Positions 17,746 through 27,455 of a DNA stretch of 64,000 nucleotides are shown piece after piece (the stretch's first letter is position 1; every line of letters starts with the position of its first letter). This stretch comes from Paeniglutamicibacter quisquiliarum. Lineage in GTDB: Bacteria > Actinomycetota > Actinomycetes > Actinomycetales > Micrococcaceae. The translations under genes and the position numbers were made by a program. Location of the stretch: NCBI RefSeq assembly GCF_019084045.1, contig NZ_JAHRED010000014.1, forward strand, positions 1 to 64,000, read 5' to 3'. The notes beneath the pieces are model-generated. The model was not told the DNA's origin and ran no database searches. It saw only the letters and a list, made by a program, of their open reading frames with translations.

Positions 17746-18360
17746 GTGTACCTCGTAACCCTCAAACAACGTGATCGGCGCGGCGACGGCGACCTCGGCG
17801 ACGAAATGCTTCGCTCGCTGTCCGGAATTTCCGCGCTGGCCCCGTTCCAGCGCTCCGGGCCGTCCCTGCTCATCGGCGTCCCCGAGCGCGCCGAGGACGC
17901 CGTCGACGCGACGCTCCGCGCACTGCGCAGCCACCATTGGCTGGTCGGCCTCGGCGTCGGAAGCCTGTACGAGCCGGTCCCGCGCGAGGCGCAATACCTC
18001 CAGGGCACCGCACTGGGCTACGCCCACACCGCCGTCGAGCGCTCCGAGCACACCGGGGAACGCATACCGCTGAGCGTCATCGGTCCGGACGCCGCCGTCG
18101 CCGCGGAGGCCGAGGCGGTGCTGCGCCTGCTCGGGCAAATTGTCAGCACCCGCAGCGCCGCCGAATGGGCAGTGCTCGATTTGCTCACCCCGGGGGTGCG
18201 CGGACAGCAAAAGCACGTCGCGGCGGAGCTGGGCATCAGCGCCCAGGCCGTCTCCAAGGCAGTGGTCCGCTCCGCATGGGTCGAGGAATGGGCCGCCCGC
18301 CCGGCGGCCGCCAGGCTCCTGCGCTGGATTGAATCCCCCGACGCCCCGTCCGCCCTCTAG
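17746..18360 (+). CDS. SatD-like protein with C-terminal helix-turn-helix (MarR-like annotation)
   Basis: 204 aa from GTG 17746. The N-terminal part (ISALAPFQRSG, 28-38; LVGLGVGSLYEP, 66-77; YLQGTALGYAHTAVERSE, 84-101) follows the pattern of the SatD family and its actinobacterial relatives, which resemble small nucleotide-cyclase-like or regulatory domains. The C-terminus contains a helix-turn-helix at about 153-177 (GQQKHVAAELGISAQAVSKAV). Relatives are usually annotated as MarR-like regulators. The acidic residues expected in a true cyclase-like site are reduced here (RSGPS where relatives have RTAGDE). It is followed by a small DUF1761 membrane protein in the same direction, a plausible target or partner. 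Function unknown. Confidence 0.7.
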   Translation: MYLVTLKQRDRRGDGDLGDEMLRSLSGISALAPFQRSGPSLLIGVPERAEDAVDATLRALRSHHWLVGLGVGSLYEPVPREAQYLQGTALGYAHTAVERSEHTGERIPLSVIGPDAAVAAEAEAVLRLLGQIVSTRSAAEWAVLDLLTPGVRGQQKHVAAELGISAQAVSKAVVRSAWVEEWAARPAAARLLRWIESPDAPSAL

Positions 18361-18483
18361 TCCGCGTCAAAAAACTCCGGTTCCCTAGTCAACCTGTGGT
18401 TTTGCCCGTAGTATCGGCGATATTGACGACCCGTACACCGGGGTCGGGATTCCGTCCCCGCACGATGTCAGGAGGAGCAAACG

Positions 18484-18900
18484 ATGGTTCCGGAAATTAA
18501 TTGGATCGCCGTGGTTGTTGCCACGCTTTCGACCATGGTGGTTGGCAGCATCTGGTACACGCCGAAGGTGTTCGGCAACTACTGGATGCGGGTGGCCAAG
18601 GTGACCCCGGGCGAGGCCAAGAGCGCCGTCGTCCCGATCGTGGTGACCCTCATCGTCAGTTTCATCAGCGCCTGGGTGCTGGCCGGGGCGACGTACCTGT
18701 CGTTCGACTTCTACGGCGGCTCCTACCTCACCAACGCGCTGTTGACGGCCCTGATCCTGTGGGGCGGCTTCACGGCGGCGCGTTTCATCACCCACGACGC
18801 CTTCGAGGGCCGCCCGGTCGGGCTCACCGCGCTGAACTGCCTCCACGAGCTGGTGACATTCATGGTGATGGGCCTGGTCATCGGGCTATTCGGCGTCTAG
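18484..18900 (+). CDS. DUF1761 small integral membrane protein
   Basis: 138 aa, four predicted membrane helices (about 5-25, 52-75, 85-105, 115-136). INWIAVVVATLSTMVVGSIWY at the N-terminus and GGFTAARFITHDAFEGRP (about 97-114) match DUF1761. AGGAGG lies 7 nt before the ATG, a strong ribosome-binding site. It follows the HTH/SatD-like gene by 123 bp and is convergent with a lipoprotein gene. The function is unknown. Confidence 0.85.
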   Translation: MVPEINWIAVVVATLSTMVVGSIWYTPKVFGNYWMRVAKVTPGEAKSAVVPIVVTLIVSFISAWVLAGATYLSFDFYGGSYLTNALLTALILWGGFTAARFITHDAFEGRPVGLTALNCLHELVTFMVMGLVIGLFGV

Positions 18901-18902
18901 CC

Positions 18903-18920
18903 GCCGGCCCGGGAGCCGGC
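18903..18920. terminator. Short hairpin between convergent genes
   Basis: GCCGGC arms (6 bp) around a 6-nt loop occupy nearly the whole 21-bp space between the stops of the DUF1761 and lipoprotein genes. It may serve as a weak bidirectional terminator. Confidence 0.35.
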
Positions 18921-18921
18921 C

Positions 18922-19347
18922 CTACTTTGTCGGTGCGGGCAGCAGTTCCTGCTCGAACTCGAGCCACCCGATCGTGTACTTCCCCCCGCGCTCGAACACG
19001 TCAAAGCGCTCGCCCTCGGGGTGGCTCGGGGTGCTCAGTTCCAGCTGCGACCAGTGGCCCATGGTCGAATCCTTCACGGGTTCCACGGTAAACCCGGCGG
19101 CAACGCCGAGCCGGCCGAGTTCGGCGCTCAACCTGTCGAACTGTTCCCCCACGGTGTCGGTCCCGCCCGTGGTGGTCACCCTGCACACCTCGATTTGGTC
19201 CCCGGCGAGTGTCGATTCCACCAGGTGGCCCATGGCTTCTTCGATACCGGGTTTGCCGGTGTTGCAGATGACGTCCGGGGACGTGCACCCGGTCACCAGC
19301 ACCCCGGCGCCGAACAAGGACAGGGCAAGGATTCCGGCGCGTTTCAT
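18922..19347 (-). CDS. Small putative lipoprotein, unknown function
   Basis: 141 aa from ATG 19347 (an in-frame ATG at 19359 would add four residues). The N-terminus MKRAGILALSLFGAGVLVTG-C21 is a lipoprotein signal with lipobox VTGC, so the mature protein should be membrane-anchored outside the cell. Besides C21 it has two cysteines (ICNTG and EVCRVTT), possibly a disulfide. A duplicated fold or known domain is not recognised. It begins 184 bp after the end of the HAD gene and is probably monocistronic. Confidence 0.75.
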   Translation of the reverse strand: MKRAGILALSLFGAGVLVTGCTSPDVICNTGKPGIEEAMGHLVESTLAGDQIEVCRVTTTGGTDTVGEQFDRLSAELGRLGVAAGFTVEPVKDSTMGHWSQLELSTPSHPEGERFDVFERGGKYTIGWLEFEQELLPAPTK

Positions 19348-19476
19348 GGGTTTAAGCATAGGCCAGCGAATCGACGGCACGCATTCGGGTGCCGGTCCAC
19401 ACACCGCGGCCCGGGGACGGGGATTCCGCATGGATGCCCCCTCCGGTGCGCCCGCGACACCACTGGCGGTTAAACC

Positions 19477-19513
19477 GAACGTCCGCCCCGGCGATGTGCC
19501 GCGGCGGACGTTC
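19477..19513 (-). terminator. Terminator downstream of the Cof-type HAD gene
   Basis: An 11-bp perfect stem GAACGTCCGCC / GGCGGACGTTC with a 15-nt loop, beginning about 18 bp after the HAD stop on the minus strand. Confidence 0.65.
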
Positions 19514-19531
19514 TGGTCGTTCATGCGGGGA

Positions 19532-20383
19532 CTAGGCGGCCTTGCGCACCAGAATGTCCTGCAGGACCGTCGCCAGTCCGTCGTCGTCAACGCCCGCGGC
19601 GATTTCGTCCGCCGCGGCCTTGACCTCGTCCGGGGCCTGGCCCATGGCCACGCCGCGTCCTGCCCAGGACAGCATCTCGATGTCGTTGCGGCCATCGCCC
19701 ACGGCGATGGTCTGCTCGATGTCGAATCCGAGGCCCGTGCGCAGCGCCTCGAGGCCGCTGGCCTTGGTGACGCCCTCGGCGGCGATGTCCAGCCATGCCG
19801 TCCAGCCCACCGAGTAGGTGACCCCGGCCAATCCCAGGGTGCCCACCGCCTCGCCGAATTCCTCGGCGGTGGCGTCGGTGGAGAAGACCACCAGTCGGAC
19901 GGCCGTGGCTTCGAGCATCTTGTCCAGCGTCACCGGGGTGGCGACGACGCCAAAGCTGGCATCCTCGAAGCGCTCGGTGGAAAGGAATTGGCCCGCGTCG
20001 TCTTCCAATGCGTACTTCGCGGTGGGTAGCGCCTTGAGCAGGGCGTGCAACGCGGGGGCGGGGTCGAAGGTCTTGCGTTCGATGACTTCGTAGCCGTCTT
20101 CAAGGGCTGTGTCGATGCGCACCGTGACGCCGCCGTTGCAGCAGACGGCATAGCCGTTTTCGATGCCGAGCATTTGGATGACCGGCAGGGTCGCACCGAG
20201 GGAGCGTCCGGTGGAAATGACGACCTCGTGGCCGGCCGCGACGATGGCGCGTGCCGAGTCCTTGACCGCCGGGCTCATTTCCCCGACGTGGTTGACCAGG
20301 GTGCCGTCGACGTCAAGGCAGATCATGTGGGTGTCGATTGCTTCTGACCGGTCTTCGATGCCGGTTCTTGTCATAACTGTCAT
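19532..20383 (-). CDS. Cof-type HAD-superfamily sugar-phosphate or nucleotide phosphatase
   Basis: 283 aa; true start uncertain (ATG at 20383, 20374 or 20326). HAD motif I LDVDGTLV (23-30) with D24/D26, motif II ISTGR (56-60), motif III K207 and motif IV VGDGRNDIEML (228-238) are complete. The large C2B cap domain (about 95-200) identifies the Cof subfamily. Members dephosphorylate sugar phosphates, PLP, flavin or nucleotides, so the substrate cannot be assigned. It lies downstream of serS in the same direction, an association common in actinobacteria, but a strong hairpin separates them. A second Cof-type paralogue is at 46832-47662. Confidence 0.88.
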   Translation of the reverse strand: MTVMTRTGIEDRSEAIDTHMICLDVDGTLVNHVGEMSPAVKDSARAIVAAGHEVVISTGRSLGATLPVIQMLGIENGYAVCCNGGVTVRIDTALEDGYEVIERKTFDPAPALHALLKALPTAKYALEDDAGQFLSTERFEDASFGVVATPVTLDKMLEATAVRLVVFSTDATAEEFGEAVGTLGLAGVTYSVGWTAWLDIAAEGVTKASGLEALRTGLGFDIEQTIAVGDGRNDIEMLSWAGRGVAMGQAPDEVKAAADEIAAGVDDDGLATVLQDILVRKAA

Positions 20384-20503
20384 TTATCCAGTGAAGCATC
20401 AAATCCGCTTTCTGGGCATGAGCCAACCCACAATGTGTCATGAACGATGCGTGAATGCCGCCCGAACCGCCGGTATTCCCAACGACGACACCGCCGTTAA
20501 CCG

Positions 20504-20537
20504 CCGTTGGGAGGAGGCGGATGCCTCCTCCCAACGG
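20504..20537 (-). terminator. Strong terminator downstream of serS
   Basis: A 15-bp perfect stem CCGTTGGGAGGAGGC / GCCTCCTCCCAACGG closed by the tetraloop GGAT, starting 28 bp after the serS stop. No U-tract is present. It should separate serS from the HAD gene transcribed in the same direction. Confidence 0.75.
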
Positions 20538-20564
20538 TTGGTGCAGCGTTCTTCGGCCCCTGGG

Positions 20565-21851
20565 CTACAGGACGGGAAGGACTTCCATGCCACCGAGGTA
20601 CGGGCGCAGTGCGACCGGCACGTTGACCGAGCCGTCGGCGTTCTGGTGGTGCTCCAGGATGGCGACGATCCATCGGGTGGTCGCCAGCGTGCCGTTGAGT
20701 GTCGAGACCGCGCGGGTCTTGCCCGGCTTGCCGTCGGCGCCGATTTCGCGTTCGCGGATGTTCAGGCGGCGGGCCTGGAAGGTGGTGCAGTTGGAGGTGG
20801 AGGTCAGCTCGCGGTAGGCGTCCTGGGTCGGGACCCATGCCTCGCAGTCGAACTTCCGTGCAGCGCTCATGCCCAGGTCCCCGGCCGCGGTGTCGATGAC
20901 GCGGTAGGGCAGCTCGACCTTGGCGAGCATTTCCTCTTCCCAGGCCAGCAGCTTGGCGTGCTCAGCCTCGGACTGCTCCGGGGAGCAGTAGACGAACATT
21001 TCCAGCTTGTTGAACTGGTGGACGCGGATGATGCCGCGGGTGTCCTTGCCCGCGGAACCGGCCTCGCGGCGGTAGCAGGAGGACCAGCCGGCGTAGCGCG
21101 TCGGTCCATCCGACAGGTCGAGGATCTCGTTGGCGTGGTACCCGGCCAGGGCCACCTCGGAGGTTCCCACCAGGTAGAGGTCGTCGCGTTCGAGCTTGTA
21201 GATCTCGTCGTCGTGCTCGACGTCGAAGCCGGTGCCCTGCATGGTTTCGGGGCGCACCAGCGTGGGGGTGATCATCGGGATGAAGTCGTTTTGCACGGCC
21301 TGGTCCAGCGCCATGTTCATCAGTGCGATTTCCAGGCGGGCACCGATGCCCTTGAGGAAGTAGAAGCGGGATCCGGAGACCTTCGCGCCGCGTTCCATGT
21401 CGATCGCGCCGAGCAGCTCGCCGAGTTCGAGGTGGTCGCGCGGTTCAAAGCCCTCGGCGGCGAAGTCTCGGGGAGTTCCCACGTGCTTGACGACGGTGAA
21501 GTCGTCCTCGCCGCCGGAGGGCACGCCGTCCAGGATCAGGTTGGGAATGGAGCGCTGCAGCTTCGTGTAGGTCTCGGCCGCGGCGTCGGAGGCGGCCTGC
21601 GCCTCCTTGACGTTTTTGGCCAGGTCCTTGACCTCGGCCAGCAGCGCCTGCTTTTCCTCGCCCTTGGCCGCGCCGACCCTCTTGCTGAAGGCATTCTGTT
21701 GGGCACGCAGCGCCTCAAAGGATGCAATCGACTCGCGGCGCGCTGTATCTGCGGCCAAAATCGCATCAATCAGGGACTCATCCGCCCCGCGGGCGCGCTG
21801 CGATGCGCGGAAGGTATCTGGATTTTCACTGAGTACTTTTACGTCGATCAC
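20565..21851 (-). CDS. serS: Seryl-tRNA synthetase
   Basis: 428 aa, class II synthetase that charges tRNA-Ser (and serine onto tRNA-Sec where present). The N-terminal antiparallel coiled-coil arm lies at about 30-100. Motif 2 is [21 protein letters not shown] (split over about 258-280) and motif 3 is [17 protein letters not shown]. The protein starts [12 protein letters not shown] from a GTG at 21851, matching the family start. A -10-like TAGGCT ends 6 nt upstream, pointing to a leaderless transcript. It is divergent from a lipid kinase gene with only 38 bp between. Confidence 0.97.
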   Translation of the reverse strand: MIDVKVLSENPDTFRASQRARGADESLIDAILAADTARRESIASFEALRAQQNAFSKRVGAAKGEEKQALLAEVKDLAKNVKEAQAASDAAAETYTKLQRSIPNLILDGVPSGGEDDFTVVKHVGTPRDFAAEGFEPRDHLELGELLGAIDMERGAKVSGSRFYFLKGIGARLEIALMNMALDQAVQNDFIPMITPTLVRPETMQGTGFDVEHDDEIYKLERDDLYLVGTSEVALAGYHANEILDLSDGPTRYAGWSSCYRREAGSAGKDTRGIIRVHQFNKLEMFVYCSPEQSEAEHAKLLAWEEEMLAKVELPYRVIDTAAGDLGMSAARKFDCEAWVPTQDAYRELTSTSNCTTFQARRLNIREREIGADGKPGKTRAVSTLNGTLATTRWIVAILEHHQNADGSVNVPVALRPYLGGMEVLPVL

Positions 21852-21857
21852 GTCCTA

Positions 21858-21863
21858 AGCCTA
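21858..21863 (-). promoter_or_regulatory. Putative -10 element (TAGGCT) of a leaderless promoter for serS
   Basis: Minus-strand TAGGCT is followed by 6 nt (TAGGAC) and the GTG start of serS. It lies within the 38-bp divergent gap shared with the lipid kinase gene. No Shine-Dalgarno with normal spacing is present. Confidence 0.4.
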
Positions 21864-21875
21864 GCAATCCCCGTT

Positions 21876-21889
21876 AGTCTGGGGAGACT
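21876..21889 (+). promoter_or_regulatory. Small hairpin over the ribosome-binding site of the lipid kinase gene
   Basis: AGTCT GGGG AGACT is a perfect 5-bp stem whose loop and 3' arm hold the Shine-Dalgarno-like GGGGAG, directly abutting the ATG at 21890. It could limit translation initiation. The stem is short, so the effect is speculative. Confidence 0.25.
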
Positions 21890-22933
21890 ATGCAACGTAA
21901 TCGACTCTTTGCCCTGATCAGCGCGGGTGCCGCGGGCACGGCGGCAACAATTAGTTGGCTCTCCGTGCGCCGGCTCGTGGACCGGAATCGGCCGGCATCC
22001 CTGGCTCCCGTCGTGGGGACTGCCACGTCCGCCCTCAAGGTGGCACTGGTGGTCAACCCTTCGAAGTCAGGAACGGATGAGGCGATATCCGCGGTGCAGC
22101 ATGTGTGCGCCGAGGCTGGCCTGGTGGAGCCCCTGGTCTTTGAGTCCGAGGTGGATGACCCGGGACAGGGTGCCGCCCGCAAGGCCCTGGAAGCCGGCTG
22201 TGACGTGGTCATTGCCGCAGGCGGCGACGGCACCGTCCGCGCCGTGGCCGAGGTCCTGCGCGACACCGAGGCCACCCTCGGGCTGATTCCGCTGGGCACG
22301 GGGAACCTGCTGGCCCGCAACGTCGATGTGCCGCTCGAGGACATCGGCACCGCGGCATTCGGGGCAGTTCGCGGGCCGGTGCGCACCATCGACACCGGTT
22401 CGATCACGCTGGACCACCTCGACGGAAGCAGCAGCGAGCACGCATTCCTGGTGATTGCCGGCGTCGGCACGGATGCCGACGTCATGGACGACACCAACGA
22501 GGAGCTCAAGGCCAAGGTCGGCTGGCTCGCCTACTCGGAGGCCGGGTTCCGGCACCTGCCGGGCAAGCGCAAGAAGATCTCGATCGCCCTCGACGGCGGC
22601 AACGAGCAGACACGTAGCGTGCGCTCGGTGCTCTTTGCCAACTGCGGGAAGCTGCAGGGCCTGGACCTGGTTCCGGAGGCAAAGATCGACGACGGCGTGC
22701 TGGATGTGGTGGTGCTCAGCCCGCGCAGCGCCGCCGGATGGGGATGGATCTTCCTCAAGACGGCGTTCCGGGCCCGGGGCGCGATCCCGGTGATGGGCTT
22801 TTACCCGAGCGCCTCGTTGAAGGTGCGCTGCCACGAACCCATGAACACCCAGATCGACGGCGACGGCACCGGGCTGGTGACCGGGCTCCAGGTTTCGGTC
22901 AAGCCCGCATCACTGAAGATCCGCCTGGGCTAG
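21890..22933 (+). CDS. Diacylglycerol/lipid kinase family protein (DagK/YegS-like)
   Basis: 347 aa. An N-terminal hydrophobic stretch (about 6-24) may anchor it to the membrane. The kinase catalytic domain starts near residue 50 with LVVNPSKSG, then AAGGDGTVRAVAE (109-121, nucleotide-binding GGDGT) and PLGTGNLLARN (134-144). Such enzymes phosphorylate diacylglycerol or related lipids and recycle phospholipid. The exact lipid is not predictable. It is divergent from serS and ends at a strong hairpin opposite pheA. Confidence 0.9.
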   Translation: MQRNRLFALISAGAAGTAATISWLSVRRLVDRNRPASLAPVVGTATSALKVALVVNPSKSGTDEAISAVQHVCAEAGLVEPLVFESEVDDPGQGAARKALEAGCDVVIAAGGDGTVRAVAEVLRDTEATLGLIPLGTGNLLARNVDVPLEDIGTAAFGAVRGPVRTIDTGSITLDHLDGSSSEHAFLVIAGVGTDADVMDDTNEELKAKVGWLAYSEAGFRHLPGKRKKISIALDGGNEQTRSVRSVLFANCGKLQGLDLVPEAKIDDGVLDVVVLSPRSAAGWGWIFLKTAFRARGAIPVMGFYPSASLKVRCHEPMNTQIDGDGTGLVTGLQVSVKPASLKIRLG

Positions 22934-22941
22934 AAGGCCAT

Positions 22942-22981
22942 GTCGTTGCCGGGGAGCGGCGACCCGGTCCCCGGCAACGAC
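22942..22981. terminator. Bidirectional terminator between the lipid kinase gene and pheA
   Basis: A 14-bp perfect stem GTCGTTGCCGGGGA / TCCCCGGCAACGAC with a 12-nt loop sits in the gap between the two convergent genes. Confidence 0.75.
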
Positions 22982-22989
22982 GCACCGCC

Positions 22990-23919
22990 CTACTTGGGCA
23001 GGCGCGTCCTGAGTCCGGAAACCCAGGCCTGTGCCTTGGAAAACGCGGCGTCGGAATTGTGGGCATCCACCGATGAGGAAAGCCCCTCGGCCGCCGGATA
23101 GGATCCCAGGAACCGCAGGTCCGGGCAGACCCGGTGCAAGCCGGTCAGGGCGTCGGCCACGCGTTCCTGGGCCAGGTGCCCGTCGACGTCGACGGAGAAG
23201 AAGTACTTGCCCATGCCCTCGCCGGTGGGACGCGATTCAATGCGGCTGAGGTTGACCCCGCGGACCACGAATTGTTCCAGGATGTCCATCAGCGCACCGG
23301 GGCGGTCCTCGGCCAGCGGCAGGATCACGGTGCTTTTGTCCACGCCGGTGGGCGCAGGAATCGGGCCCGGGCGGGTGACCAACACGAAGCGGGTGACTGC
23401 TCCCTGGTTGTCCTCGATGCCCGTGCGCAGGACCTTCAGCCCGCGTTCCTCGGCGACCAGCGGCGAGCAAATGGCCGCGTCGTGGCTGGTTTCATCGTCC
23501 AGCAGGCCCAGCGCTCCGGCAGCGGTGGAGGAGGCGGGAACGAATTCCGCGCCCGGAATATTCGTTTCGGCCCACCCGCGGCACTGTGCCCAGGCGTGGC
23601 CGTGGGTGGCGACCGTGCGGATCTGGTCGATGGAGTCGATGTTCTTGCGCACGGCCAGCACAAAGGTGATTGTCACCAGGGCCTCGCGCATGATCTGCAG
23701 GGCCTCGCCGGTGGCGATCGCATCGAGGGTGGTGGAAACCCCGCCCTCGACCGAGTTCTCGATGGGGACCATGGCAGCGTCGGCTTCCCCGCTGCGGACC
23801 TTGTCCAGGGCCGCGTTGACGTTGGCAGCCGGGATGCGTTCGGAGTCCCCGGCGCCGGGAACCTGCAGCAGCGCGGCCTCGGTGAAGGTCCCCGCCGGTC
23901 CCAAGTAGGTGTAGATCAT
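22990..23919 (-). CDS. pheA: Prephenate dehydratase
   Basis: 309 aa, monofunctional (no chorismate mutase domain). It converts prephenate to phenylpyruvate for phenylalanine synthesis. The catalytic domain (about 3-185) has VPIENSVEGGV (51-61), THGHAWAQC (105-113) and the catalytic TRF (176-178). A regulatory ACT domain follows (about 195-270) with EDRPGAL and LSRIESRP (224-231), the Phe-binding feedback site. The ATG at 23919 overlaps the stop of the rhodanese gene as ATGA, implying coupled translation. Confidence 0.97.
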   Translation of the reverse strand: MIYTYLGPAGTFTEAALLQVPGAGDSERIPAANVNAALDKVRSGEADAAMVPIENSVEGGVSTTLDAIATGEALQIMREALVTITFVLAVRKNIDSIDQIRTVATHGHAWAQCRGWAETNIPGAEFVPASSTAAGALGLLDDETSHDAAICSPLVAEERGLKVLRTGIEDNQGAVTRFVLVTRPGPIPAPTGVDKSTVILPLAEDRPGALMDILEQFVVRGVNLSRIESRPTGEGMGKYFFSVDVDGHLAQERVADALTGLHRVCPDLRFLGSYPAAEGLSSSVDAHNSDAAFSKAQAWVSGLRTRLPK

Positions 23920-24242
23920 CGGACGTTGGGCTCCTGCCCGTTTTCGCTCTCCAGCTTCAGTCCGGCCTCGAGCCAGGCCCCGGAACCGCCCGCGATGTTG
24001 AGGGCGCTGTACCCCTGGGCGACCAGCCAGGCCGCGGCCTGGGCCGAGCGGCCGCCGGTGCGGCAAATGATGTATGCGTCGGTGTCGGGGTCGAGTTCCT
24101 CGAGGCGGAGCGGCAGGTCGCCCAGCGGGATGTGGATGGCTCCCGCGGCGTGCCCCTCGACCCATTCGTAGTCCTCGCGGACGTCAAGGATCAGTGCGCC
24201 GGCGGGAACCTGGTCGACCGTAACCGTTTCGAAATCACTCAT
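23916..24242 (-). CDS. Single-domain rhodanese-like sulfurtransferase
   Basis: 108 aa. LDVREDYEWVEGHAAGAIHIPL (split at 19-40) is the rhodanese N-terminal signature and YIICRTGGRS carries the catalytic Cys60 in a six-residue active loop. Such proteins move sulfane sulfur or act in thiol chemistry. AAGGAG lies 4 nt before ATG 24242. It overlaps pheA by 4 bp, an arrangement that links them transcriptionally without an obvious metabolic reason. Confidence 0.9.
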   Translation of the reverse strand: MSDFETVTVDQVPAGALILDVREDYEWVEGHAAGAIHIPLGDLPLRLEELDPDTDAYIICRTGGRSAQAAAWLVAQGYSALNIAGGSGAWLEAGLKLESENGQEPNVR

Positions 24243-24466
24243 GGCACTCCTTTGGCCCAGCAGTTGTTCTGTTGCCCACCAGCCTAGCGCCCGGGGGCAC
24301 TTGCCCACGGGGTCGGTGAAGCGGATGTTGCGGTCCGCGCCCGGCCATTGGAGCCGGCTCCGGGGCAGCCCACGGCGCCCGCGCCCGTGGCCCGCGACCC
24401 GTACTACGCTCAAGGGGAGGGGCAACCGGAAGCCCGGGCCGCCCGCCACCGCAGAAGGAGTCGTTG

Positions 24467-25849
24467 ATGTCCGAGATAGCCACGTTGACCGCACTGGAAC
24501 TTCGCGATGCGTTGCGCCGCGGGGAGCTGGGGGCGCGCGAGGCCGCCGCGCACTTCCTGGCGCGCATCGAGGAGCTCAACCCCGCACTGGGGTCGTTCGT
24601 CACCGTCACCGCCGAGCGCGCGATGGCCGCGGCGGCCGCCGCCGATGAACGGCACGCAGCGGGGGTCGCGCCCGGCATGCTCCACGGCATGCCGCTGGGC
24701 TACAAGGACCTGCTGGATGTGGCCGGCGTGCCGACCGGCTACGGGACCGCCGCCTTTGATCCCGTGGTTCCGGAGAAGGATTCGCCCTTGGTGGCCACGC
24801 TGTCCCGGGCCGGTGCGATTTCCCTGGGCAAGACCCAGGTGCCCGAGTTCGGGTTGAGCTGTCACTCGGAGAACGACGTGGCGCCGCCGGCCCGCAACCC
24901 GCTGGACCCGGCACTGTCCGCCGGCGGTTCAAGCGGCGGGGAGGCGGCGGCCGTCGCATCCGGCATGCTGCCCTTTGGCCCGGGCAGCGACGGCGGCGGA
25001 TCGGTCCGGATTCCCGCCTCGGCCTGTGGCCTGATCGGACTCAAGCCAGGCCTGGGAACCATCCCCAGCGACGTCCTTGACGGCACGGTCGACGGCTTCG
25101 GGGCACCGAAGCTCACGGTGTCCGGCCCGCTGGCCCGCACCGCCCTGGACGCCGCCCTGCTTATGGATGCCATGGTCGACCCGACCCGCGAGACCTACCT
25201 CGAGGCCCTGGACGAGGGCGCCGTCGATGCGTTGCGCGGACTGCGGATCGGGGTCAGCACCGCCAGCCCCTTTGCCTCGGTGTACGAAATCAGGCTTTCC
25301 GCTGATGCCCATGTCGCACTGAACCGCGGGATCAAGGTCCTGGGCGCCCGGGGCCACCACCTCGAGGAGGCCGAAATCTTCTACGACGCCGCCTACCCCC
25401 AGACGTTTTCCACGGTCTGGACCGGCGGACTGGCGGCCGCTCCCATCCCGGCGGGAAGCGAGGCAAAGCTGGGAACCCTGGCACGTTCCTTCCGCGAACG
25501 CGCCACCGCCCGCGAGGCGAAGACCTCCGTGGAGGCGGCACGCCGCCTGACCCAAATCGCCGCCGACTTCCGCACCCAGTGGGGCCGCTATGACGTGGTG
25601 CTGACTCCGGCGATGGCGTTCGCTCCCCCGGAAATCGGCTTCTACACCTCGCAGGACGCCGACACCGACTACATGCGCCAGTGCCAGTACACCCCCTTCA
25701 CCTCGATGGTGAACGTCTCCGGCCTTCCGGCGATCACGGTTCCGACCCTGACCACCGCCGGCGGGCTGTCGATGGGCGTGCAATTGATCGGCAGGACCGG
25801 CTCGGAAGCCCAGCTCCTGGCCCTGGCGGAGCAACTGTCCAAAATGTGA
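24467..25849 (+). CDS. Amidase (amidase-signature family)
   Basis: 460 aa. The Ser-cisSer-Lys triad is visible: K80 in GYKDLLD, the cis-Ser in GGSSGGEAAAV (153-163) and nucleophile S179 in SDGGGSVRIPAS. It hydrolyses carboxylic amides; the substrate is unknown and it is not GatA, because it lacks gatB/gatC neighbours and GatA-specific segments. AAGGAG is 6 nt before the ATG at 24467 (an upstream TTG is not needed). It is followed after 52 bp by a peptide transporter in the same direction, possibly co-transcribed. Confidence 0.9.
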   Translation: MSEIATLTALELRDALRRGELGAREAAAHFLARIEELNPALGSFVTVTAERAMAAAAAADERHAAGVAPGMLHGMPLGYKDLLDVAGVPTGYGTAAFDPVVPEKDSPLVATLSRAGAISLGKTQVPEFGLSCHSENDVAPPARNPLDPALSAGGSSGGEAAAVASGMLPFGPGSDGGGSVRIPASACGLIGLKPGLGTIPSDVLDGTVDGFGAPKLTVSGPLARTALDAALLMDAMVDPTRETYLEALDEGAVDALRGLRIGVSTASPFASVYEIRLSADAHVALNRGIKVLGARGHHLEEAEIFYDAAYPQTFSTVWTGGLAAAPIPAGSEAKLGTLARSFRERATAREAKTSVEAARRLTQIAADFRTQWGRYDVVLTPAMAFAPPEIGFYTSQDADTDYMRQCQYTPFTSMVNVSGLPAITVPTLTTAGGLSMGVQLIGRTGSEAQLLALAEQLSKM

Positions 25850-25901
25850 GATTGGTCTACAAAGTGGGCATGACGCGCGTCACGGGCGAAAAATTGGAGA
25901 C

Positions 25902-27359
<1,458 letters not shown>

Positions 27360-27386
27360 GAACCCCACCCCTCCGCCCGCACAAAA

Positions 27387-27430
27387 GCAGCGGCCACAAC
27401 CGGTCTTCGAGATCCCGGTGTGGCCGCTGC
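27387..27430. terminator. Bidirectional terminator
   Basis: A long stem, GCAGCGGCCACAACCGG pairing with CCGGTGTGGCCGCTGC (one bulged base), 11-nt loop, lies between the convergent POT transporter and DUF4190 genes. A short A-run precedes the left arm, giving a U-tract for leftward transcripts. Confidence 0.8.
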
Positions 27431-27455
27431 TCGCGTCTGGGGCCGGTGTTCCCGG

